38,889 nt of DNA, taken from contig SFEG01000023.1 of NCBI GenBank assembly GCA_004558025.1, positions 1 to 38,889 of the forward strand, written 5' to 3'. Each line of letters opens with the position of its first letter. The stretch's first letter is position 1. The notes below the pieces were generated by a model. It searched no databases, had not been told where the DNA came from, and saw only the letters and a list, made by a program, of their open reading frames with translations. The stretch comes from Clostridiales bacterium. Its GTDB lineage: Bacteria > Bacillota > Clostridia > Oscillospirales > Oscillospiraceae. The position numbers and the translations under genes were made by a program. Below are positions 30,624 through 38,889 of this stretch, piece after piece.

Positions 30624-33106
30624 AAAAGCTCGTTTTAGGCATCCTCGCACACGTCGATGCCGGAAAAACGACCCTGTCCGAGGCGCTGCTGTATACCTGC
30701 GGCAGCATCAGAAAGCTCGGCAGGGTCGACCACCGCAACACGGCGCTCGATACGCATCAGATCGAGCGTGAGCACGGAATAACAGTGTTTTCAAAACAGG
30801 CGCAGCTCCGTACGGAAAATATGGAGCTGTGCCTTCTTGACACGCCCGGACATGCAGATCTGACAGCCGAGACCGAGCGCGTGCTCGACGTTCTCGATTA
30901 TGCACTGCTCGTCATATCCGGAACCGACGGTGTTCAGGCGCACACGGAGACTCTGTGGCATCTGCTCGAGCGGCACAGGGTGCCGACGATCATTTTCGCA
31001 ACGAAAATGGATCTTACGGCAAGCGACAGGGAAAAGATACTCGGCGATCTGCGAGCACGGCTTTCGGAAAACTGCTTTGACCTTTCCGATAAGTCGCAGG
31101 AGACGCGCGAGAGCATCGCCATGTGCGACGAGGCGCTTCTGGAGAAAGTAGCTTCCGGCGGAGATATCGAGGATTCGGATCTCACGCACCTTATCGCCGG
31201 GCGAAAACTTTTCCCCGTGCTCTACGGCTCGGGGCTCAAATTAGAGGGCGTGTCGGAGCTTGTCGAATTTATCGAAAACTATACCGTGAGCCCCGTTTAT
31301 ACCGAAGAGTTCGGCGCGAGGGTATATAAGATAATGCGCGATGCACGCGGACGCAGACTCAGCTGCATGAAGATAACGGGCGGCGTACTGCGTAACCGCG
31401 ACAGCGTGGACGGACAGACGGTCACTGAGCTGAGAGTCTATTCCGGTGCAAATTATGAAGCCGTGCAGGAGGCGTGTGCGGGCAGCATCGTCGCCGTCCA
31501 GGGCTTGGACGATACCTATGCCGGTCAGGGACTCGGCTTTGAAAATGACGGCATGCAGCCGGAGACCGAGGCCGTCATGAGCTACACCGTCGAGCTGCCG
31601 AAGGGCGCGGACGCCTGGGCCTCATATAAGCAGCTCAAGCAGCTTGAGGACGAGGACCCCCAGCTTCACATAGAGTGGAACGAGCGCCTGCGCGAGATAA
31701 GCGTGCGCATAATGGGCAGGGTGCAGACCGAGGTGCTCACAGAGCTCATCCGCGAGCGCTTCGATCTTGAGGTATCCATCGCCTCCGGCGGCATAGCGTA
31801 TAAGGAAACGATAGCCGCGCCCGTGCACGGCATCGGGCATTTTGAGCCGCTGCGCCACTATGCCGAGGTGCACCTTCTCATAGAACCAAATGAGCGCGGC
31901 TCGGGTCTGAGCTTTGAAAGCCGCTGCCCGACCGATGAGCTCTGCAGCAACTGGCAGAGCCTTATCATGACGAATCTTGCAGAGAAAACGCATCTCGGCG
32001 TTCTGACCGGCTCGCCGCTGACGGATGTTAAGATAAGCCTCATCGCGGGGCGGGCTCACCTCAAGCACACCGAGGGCGGCGATTTCCGCGAGGCGGTGTA
32101 CCGCGCGGTGCGTCAGGGGCTTATGAAGGCCGAAAGCGTGCTGCTCGAGCCCTGGTACGAGTTCAGGCTCGAGGTTCCGCCAGAGCAGATAGGCCGTGCC
32201 ATCTCCGACGTTCGTGCCATGAGCGGCAAATTCGACACCGAGGGCAGCAGCGTCATCACCGGCCTTGCGCCCGTTTCGGAAATGAACGGCTACGCGGACG
32301 TTCTCGCGTCCTACACCTCGGGAAAGGGCAGGCTCAGCTGCCGCGCGGGCGGCTACTACCCCTGCCACAACGAAAAGCAGGTCATCGAGGCTATAGGTTA
32401 CGACCCGGAGGCGGATGTCGAAAATACGCCAGACTCCGTTTTCTGCTCGCACGGAGCGGGAACGGTCATAAAGTGGAATGAGGTCGGGCGCTTTGCGCAC
32501 CTTGATCCCACGATCGGCGATAAAGCGCCGGAGGAGGTACAGCGGCCGCGGTATTTTTCCATCGACGATAAGGAGCTCGAGGCGATAATGGAGCGTGAGT
32601 TCGGCCCCGTGCGCCGCAGGATGTACACAAAGGCGCAGACGCAGCCGAGCGCACAGTACGAGATAGCGCCGTCAAAGCGGGAATACGTCATCGTCGACGG
32701 CTATAACTTCATTTTCGGAACGCCGGAATATAAGGAGCTGGCCGCGGCCTCGCTCTCGCTTGCGCGCGAGCGCCTGTCGGACGTTCTGCGCAGCTACAGA
32801 GCTATGCGCGACTGCGAGCTTGTGCTCGTTTTCGACGGCTACCGTGTCGCGGGAAATGTCGGTGAGCGAGAAACGCATGGCATACGCACGGTGTACACTA
32901 AGGAAAACGAGACTGCCGATATGTACATCGAAAAGCTTGCAAACGATATCGGCAAAAACTATTCCGTCAAGGTCGTAACCAACGACTCGCTCATTCGCCT
33001 GTCTGCCATGCGCTCGGGCGTTCTGCGCATGTCGGTCAAGGAGTTTTCCGACGAGCTTGACGGGGTGATGAAAAGGATCATGGAGTACATTGATGGAAAA
33101 CGATGA
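30620..33106 (+). CDS. Fusion: TetM/EF-G-like ribosomal GTPase + C-terminal NYN (Rae1/YacP-like) nuclease domain
   Basis: An 828-residue protein. Residues 1-~650 are a TetM/TetO-type translational GTPase: P-loop AHVDAGKTTLSE at 10-21, EREHGITV (switch I), DTPGH at ~74-78, ATKMD at ~127-131, then EF-G-like domains II to V. Residues ~686-815 are a NYN/PIN-like domain close to Bacillus Rae1 (YacP): YVIVDGYNFIFG, ELVLVFDGYRV, VYTKENETADMYIEKLA and VVTNDSLIR carry the acidic residues of the nuclease site. TetM-class factors bind near the ribosomal A site, and Rae1 cuts mRNA there, so a GTPase-delivered A-site nuclease is a reasonable inference. Tetracycline resistance should not be assumed. Coupled to DUF362 upstream and ylmH downstream. 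Confidence 0.92.
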   Translation: MKKLVLGILAHVDAGKTTLSEALLYTCGSIRKLGRVDHRNTALDTHQIEREHGITVFSKQAQLRTENMELCLLDTPGHADLTAETERVLDVLDYALLVISGTDGVQAHTETLWHLLERHRVPTIIFATKMDLTASDREKILGDLRARLSENCFDLSDKSQETRESIAMCDEALLEKVASGGDIEDSDLTHLIAGRKLFPVLYGSGLKLEGVSELVEFIENYTVSPVYTEEFGARVYKIMRDARGRRLSCMKITGGVLRNRDSVDGQTVTELRVYSGANYEAVQEACAGSIVAVQGLDDTYAGQGLGFENDGMQPETEAVMSYTVELPKGADAWASYKQLKQLEDEDPQLHIEWNERLREISVRIMGRVQTEVLTELIRERFDLEVSIASGGIAYKETIAAPVHGIGHFEPLRHYAEVHLLIEPNERGSGLSFESRCPTDELCSNWQSLIMTNLAEKTHLGVLTGSPLTDVKISLIAGRAHLKHTEGGDFREAVYRAVRQGLMKAESVLLEPWYEFRLEVPPEQIGRAISDVRAMSGKFDTEGSSVITGLAPVSEMNGYADVLASYTSGKGRLSCRAGGYYPCHNEKQVIEAIGYDPEADVENTPDSVFCSHGAGTVIKWNEVGRFAHLDPTIGDKAPEEVQRPRYFSIDDKELEAIMEREFGPVRRRMYTKAQTQPSAQYEIAPSKREYVIVDGYNFIFGTPEYKELAAASLSLARERLSDVLRSYRAMRDCELVLVFDGYRVAGNVGERETHGIRTVYTKENETADMYIEKLANDIGKNYSVKVVTNDSLIRLSAMRSGVLRMSVKEFSDELDGVMKRIMEYIDGKR

Positions 33107-33842
33107 GCTTATCCGCCGCGCGGAGGATCTGTGCCGCCGCTGCGAAAAAACGGCGAGCGTCACGCACACGGCGTTTCTGACTCCCGCCGAGCAGTTCGCG
33201 CTCGAAAAATGGGCGAAAACGGCGCCCGACTGCAATATGCTCCTTACCGGCGGCACGGAGGAAAACGAGCGCCGCGCCGCGTTCTTTTTGCCGTTTTGCA
33301 TGGAAAAGGAGAGCTTCGATGCCTCGGAATACATAAGCGCCCTGCGCGCAAGGGCGCACTTCGCTTCTCCCACGCACCGCGACTATATGGGCGCTATACT
33401 CGGCCTTGGCATAAAGCGCGAGTGGCTCGGCGATATCTGGGTAAACGGCGAGGAGGCGGTCATATTCGTCATGCAGACTGTCGAGCGCCACATTGCCGAC
33501 GGGCTTGAGAAGGTCGGAAGATACGGCGTTAAGCTGCAAAGGGCGGATCTAAATGAGCTCACGCCGCCCGAACGAAAGGTAAAGCGCGTTTCGTTTTCGG
33601 TAAAGAGCATGCGCTTTGACGCGGTGCTCGCCGGGATGTTCGGCTTATCGCGCACGGCGGCCGCGTCGCACATCGCCGCGGGCGAGGCGAGCCTTAACTA
33701 TTCCGAGTGCCTTAAAAATGACGCCCTCGTCTCGCCGGGAGATATCATCTCGCTTCGCGGCTGCGGCAAGGGCGCAGTGTCGGAGCTCGGCGGCCTCAGC
33801 CGCAAGGGCAGGCTCTTCGTCGAGGCGGAAATTTATAAATAA
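33093..33842 (+). CDS. ylmH: YlmH-like S4-domain RNA-binding protein
   Basis: A 249-residue protein: N-terminal region with RDYMGAILGLGIKREWLGDIW (~92-112), the YlmH core, and an S4 RNA-binding domain at ~165-235 (SMRFDAVLAGMFGLSRTAAASHI). YlmH in Bacillus binds obstructed 50S subunits in ribosome quality control, although it is often placed beside cell-division genes; here it sits with the GTPase-nuclease fusion, overlapping it by 14 bases. ATG 33093 has GGAG at seven bases. Followed by a 14-pair stem. Confidence 0.9.
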   Translation: MENDELIRRAEDLCRRCEKTASVTHTAFLTPAEQFALEKWAKTAPDCNMLLTGGTEENERRAAFFLPFCMEKESFDASEYISALRARAHFASPTHRDYMGAILGLGIKREWLGDIWVNGEEAVIFVMQTVERHIADGLEKVGRYGVKLQRADLNELTPPERKVKRVSFSVKSMRFDAVLAGMFGLSRTAAASHIAAGEASLNYSECLKNDALVSPGDIISLRGCGKGAVSELGGLSRKGRLFVEAEIYK

Positions 33843-33845
33843 ATC

Positions 33846-33878
33846 TATAATGGCAGAGTGAAGAACTCTGCCATTATA
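33846..33878 (+). terminator. Terminator after ylmH
   Basis: Perfect 14-pair stem TATAATGGCAGAGT / ACTCTGCCATTATA with a GAAGA loop. The T tract is interrupted, so efficiency is uncertain. Confidence 0.65.
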
Positions 33879-33910
33879 AATATTTTATATAATTCGTAAA
33901 AATATTTATA
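33875..33910. promoter_or_regulatory. 12-base perfect inverted repeat upstream of the RHH-clpB promoter
   Basis: TATAAATATTTT (33875-33886) and AAAATATTTATA (33899-33910), eight bases before the -35 box. Either an AT-rich upstream promoter element or an operator for the RHH protein. Confidence 0.45.
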
Positions 33911-33918
33911 TAAAACTC

Positions 33919-33947
33919 TTGACAAATTAAAAAGACGAGAGTATATT
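33919..33947 (+). promoter_or_regulatory. Promoter of the RHH-clpB operon
   Basis: TTGACA (33919-33924), 17 bases, TATATT (33942-33947). The ~70-base leader has a small stem GGGTCG/CGGCCC. No CIRCE element is present. Confidence 0.85.
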
Positions 33948-34022
33948 AAAATCACAAAGGAAAAATAACTGGGGTCGGATCGAGAGATGCGGCCCATTGG
34001 CTGTGAATGAAGAGAGGCAATT

Positions 34023-34673
34023 ATGAAAAAGACACTATATAGCTTGATGCTTTCCGACGAAGTGGTCGCCGAGGTGGACAGACTTGCCCACCGGCTCGGA
34101 ACGAACCGCTCAAACCTTATAAATCAGATACTTGCCGAGCATGTCAATCTCGTAACGCCCGAGAGAAGGATAAACGACGTGTTCTCGGCCATCGAGCAGC
34201 TTCTGACCCCGTCGCGCGAGCTCGTGCCCTTCGTGTCGCCCAATGCGCTGACGATGTCGCTGAAGTCCTCGCTTGAGTATAAATACCGTCCGACGGTCAA
34301 ATATGAGGTCGAGCTTTACCGCGGCGACAGCGACAGTCTCGGCGAGCTGACGGTCATTTTCCGCACGCAGTCGGCTGCGCTCATCCGCTCGATGACGGAG
34401 TTCTTCCGCATCTGGAAGCGCATAGAGGATGCGCACCTGCGCCCGGTTATGGAGTCCGAGCCTCCGAAATACGCCCTGTACGACGGCAAATTCATCCGCT
34501 CGATCTCCGTTCCCTCGCGCGACTGCTCCTCCGACGAGCTTGCTAAGGTGCTGTCGGAATACATCAAGCTTTTCGACACCATGATGAAGGGCTACCTCGG
34601 CGGACGGCTCGACGCCCGCGATATCGAAGCCTGCTACTTCTCTCAGCTCAGGAGAGCAGATATTCTTATCTGA
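34023..34673 (+). CDS. Ribbon-helix-helix (CopG-like) protein with unknown C-terminal domain
   Basis: A 216-residue protein. Residues 1-~42 form an RHH DNA-binding unit (YSLMLSDEVVAEVDRLAHRL, then NRSNLINQILAEHV). Residues ~60-216 form a conserved-looking alpha/beta region (KYEVELYRGDSDSLGELTVIF) that I do not recognise and that may bind a ligand. It lies 33 bases upstream of clpB with no terminator between, and could control the operon. GAGAGG precedes the ATG. Confidence 0.75.
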   Translation: MKKTLYSLMLSDEVVAEVDRLAHRLGTNRSNLINQILAEHVNLVTPERRINDVFSAIEQLLTPSRELVPFVSPNALTMSLKSSLEYKYRPTVKYEVELYRGDSDSLGELTVIFRTQSAALIRSMTEFFRIWKRIEDAHLRPVMESEPPKYALYDGKFIRSISVPSRDCSSDELAKVLSEYIKLFDTMMKGYLGGRLDARDIEACYFSQLRRADILI

Positions 34674-34706
34674 CTAATTAATTAATTTTGCAAAGAAGGT
34701 GTTTTT

Positions 34707-37286
<2,580 letters not shown>

Positions 37287-37294
37287 TAAATACT

Positions 37295-37326
37295 AAAACT
37301 CCCGCTCAGTCGAGCGGGAGTTTTTT
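37295..37326. terminator. Terminator shared by clpB and the permease gene
   Basis: Stem AAAACTCCCGCTC / GAGCGGGAGTTTT; the minus-strand permease stop lies inside it. Confidence 0.85.
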
Positions 37327-38391
37327 GCGCTTGCAGACAATAATAATTGCGCCGAGGAGAGCGTCAATGATCATAACCGCGGCCAGGGCAAGCCAATCGA
37401 TGCCGATAAGGCCTAAAAAACCGTAGGCGGCGACGAGAGTGCTTTTTTCAATCCAAGCACTGTGACGGTCGACAGCCGTAAGTACGGCAGTAGCGGCCAG
37501 ACAGACGGCACACAGTACCGCCCAGTGAATGACCGTAAGGCCTTTCGTCCTGAGCGCGATGAACGCAGCGGCCGCGAACAAAACAAGCGCCAAGCCGAAG
37601 CGCAGAAGCAGCGCGGGCAGATAATTATCCTTAAACTCGGCATTATTCTCGCTCTGCGTGTAGAAATTGAGCTTGAACCCGAGCGTATCTGCTACGGTGT
37701 CGCCGAGTTTCTGCGTTTTTTCCTCCGTCGTGTTCAGAACGATGAGATCCATCAGAGCGTTGACGTGAAAATCAATGCCCGCGTTTTCGATAAATTCCTC
37801 GTTTATCGGCACGAGAACAGAAAAGTTGAGGTAGCTCTTCCAGTTGAGAGAATAGAAATTGGAGCGGCAGGCGTTTTGCTTTAATACACCGGTCACCCTG
37901 TAGGTGACGGGGTGGCCCAAAGCAGGGTCGGTGACGGATATCTCCGAGCCCAAAGGATAAGCCTTGCTCAGCCCGGCGCCGACAACGACGGGGATATCTT
38001 TATCTAAATCGTTATTAAAACAGGGAATCGAGCCCTGCGCAAGCTCAAAAGGCAGCAGTGCGCAGTATTCTTCGCTCATATAGTCGAGCGCGACCTCCAT
38101 ATCGCAGTCTGGCAGCTCTGTGATGTATCCGTCGGAGTAAACGGCGCAGTCAAAGCTGCTTTGAATGTAATCGAAGGTTTTCTGCATGTCCGCATTTGTG
38201 ATGGATGCAAGATCGGGCTCGGACTCGGGATCGAGGTTTGCAATGTAGGTTCCGCTGCGCTCGAGCGGCCGCATTTCCTCATAGCCTTGGATCGTCGACA
38301 GCAGCGAACGAATGCCGGTGAAAGCGATATAGTTCGCCGCGAAAAGCAGCAAAACGATACATAGACAGCTTATTGTTCTTTTTACATTCAT
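37306..38391 (-). CDS. FtsX/MacB-like ABC permease protein
   Basis: A 361-residue protein: first helix ~8-30, a ~230-residue extracytoplasmic domain (IPVVVGAGLSKAYPLGSEIS is typical of the MacB periplasmic core), then three helices at ~265-285, ~292-310 and ~325-350. This is the FtsX-like permease design, which normally needs an ATPase; none is in view. Weak ribosome binding site, but it starts four bases after the Xre-type gene, so coupled translation is likely. Confidence 0.7.
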   Translation of the reverse strand: MNVKRTISCLCIVLLLFAANYIAFTGIRSLLSTIQGYEEMRPLERSGTYIANLDPESEPDLASITNADMQKTFDYIQSSFDCAVYSDGYITELPDCDMEVALDYMSEEYCALLPFELAQGSIPCFNNDLDKDIPVVVGAGLSKAYPLGSEISVTDPALGHPVTYRVTGVLKQNACRSNFYSLNWKSYLNFSVLVPINEEFIENAGIDFHVNALMDLIVLNTTEEKTQKLGDTVADTLGFKLNFYTQSENNAEFKDNYLPALLLRFGLALVLFAAAAFIALRTKGLTVIHWAVLCAVCLAATAVLTAVDRHSAWIEKSTLVAAYGFLGLIGIDWLALAAVMIIDALLGAIIIVCKRKKLPLD

Positions 38392-38394
38392 GGT

Positions 38395-38814
38395 TTAATT
38401 CTTATTTCGAGTCAGCACCGCGCCGACGATGGAAGCTATGAGAACGAGCGGAGAGGCTCTTACGAACACATACTCAAATACATGAAACGCCGCTCCGAAA
38501 ACTGCGGTCTCGGGGTCTGCGTAGTCCCAGCCGAGATAGGGGCTTCCCATTGATGCGAGCAGCGCGAAAATTATGAGAGTTATAGTGCCAAGGGCGATAA
38601 AAAGCCAGTGGAAGACCTTCCACCGCGATTCTCTGCGCTGCGCGAGCTGCAAATTTATAGTTTCGAGCTTTTCCGATATCGCCTTGAGATCGTCGGCCTG
38701 CGGCTTAATTATAGTCTCGCCCAGCAGAGTGCTCACCGGGGTTTCGAGCGTCTCGGAAAGTGCGATTAGCATATCGGCATCGGGCACCGACAGGCCCGTT
38801 TCCCTTAGTTAAAG
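38395..38814 (-). pseudogene. 3' part of an Xre-type regulator with membrane helices, 5' end lost at a junction
   Basis: The readable frame starts at the tail of an Xre DNA-binding domain (ETGLSVPDADMLIALSETL, then PVSTLLGE), continues through a coiled-coil-like stretch (~residues 30-60) and ends with two membrane helices. The bases before ETGLSVPD, where family members read W-E-x-G, change abruptly and contain stops, so the first ~40 residues are missing. The product may still be made from an internal GTG, without DNA binding. Confidence 0.65.
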
Positions 38815-38839
38815 ATATTGTTGGGTATCTCAAGATGTG

Positions 38840-38887
38840 TCATTCGATTTTGCCGATAAAGCGGTAGAAGATTTCCACTTCCTGTTC
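38840..38887 (-). CDS. Probable C-terminus of a serine recombinase, runs off right edge
   Basis: Fifteen codons, EQEVEIFYRFIGKIE then stop. The (Q)EVxIYYRFIG ending is characteristic of the last strand of large serine recombinases of clostridial transposons (DUF4368 type). Only the tail is in the window, so this is a motif-level call. It fits the broken Xre gene 25 bases further on. Confidence 0.4.
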   Translation of the reverse strand, partial: EQEVEIFYRFIGKIE

Positions 38888-38889
38888 CC

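Noticed and set aside
30620..33106. Calling the TetM-like gene a tetracycline resistance determinant
   Set aside because: GTPase similarity alone does not show resistance; the nuclease fusion and chromosomal operon with ylmH suggest a housekeeping ribosome role.
33846..34023. CIRCE (HrcA) element before clpB
   Set aside because: No TTAGCACTC-N9-GAGTGCTAA pattern is present; only AT-rich and terminator-like inverted repeats were found.

Overview
The window reads as chromosome of a spore-forming, Gram-positive gut-type Clostridia bacterium, most likely Oscillospiraceae or a close relative. The support is moderately high GC, strong AGGAGG-type ribosome binding sites, sigma-A promoters of the form TTGACA-17-TATAAT, short-stem terminators, and a gene set (YlmH, ClpB, LysM-GH18 cortex-lytic-type enzyme, CssRS/HtrA-like stress module, TcdA, DUF6440, DUF2975/Xre) typical of that class. 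No rRNA, tRNA or CRISPR array was seen. The organism call is inference.

Layout. 1-1450: the 5' part of an IS21-type transposase gene, reading off the left edge, has interrupted a DUF998-like membrane protein gene; after it come a small flavodoxin and a half-length YczE-type membrane protein. 1755-6812: a TetR regulator divergent from a metallo-beta-lactamase-fold hydrolase, with a palindromic operator between them; tcdA; a membrane-anchored SurA/PrsA-like foldase; and a membrane-anchored metallophosphoesterase. Two copies of a hairpin-rich dispersed repeat (near 1500-1720 and 6376-6662) fill the main non-coding gaps. 6812-10336: a CssRS-like two-component system divergent from an HtrA protease, with matched TTTCAG direct repeats before both transcription units. 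10490-17250: an autoregulated TetR operon (FGGY kinase, class II aldolase, GtrA-like protein, class III aminotransferase) followed by a separately promoted sodium symporter; this looks like an uncharacterised catabolic module. 17298-19278: a scar region holding a LysR 3' fragment, an intact Xre/DUF2975 cassette with two operators around its promoter, a dead serine-recombinase start, and a truncated phzF-like gene.

19354-29641: a small unknown protein, a LysM-GH18 protein with an altered catalytic motif, a COG2509-like flavoprotein, a lipid operon (CDP-alcohol phosphatidyltransferase, CrtO-like protein, a fusion of a diacylglycerol glycosyltransferase with a diacylglycerol kinase, HAD phosphatase, GNAT), and an alpha/beta-hydrolase/MFS/DUF6440 operon. 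29695-33842: an operon of DUF362 protein, a TetM-like ribosomal GTPase fused to a Rae1/YacP-like NYN nuclease domain, and YlmH; together they point to ribosome quality control. 33919-37286: an RHH protein and ClpB. 37306-38889: an FtsX-like permease and the 3' part of an Xre regulator cut off by what looks like the end of a serine-recombinase element at the right edge.

The strongest candidates for something new are the TetM::Rae1-like fusion beside ylmH, the glycosyltransferase::DAG-kinase fusion, the kinase/aldolase/aminotransferase operon, and the structured repeat pair.
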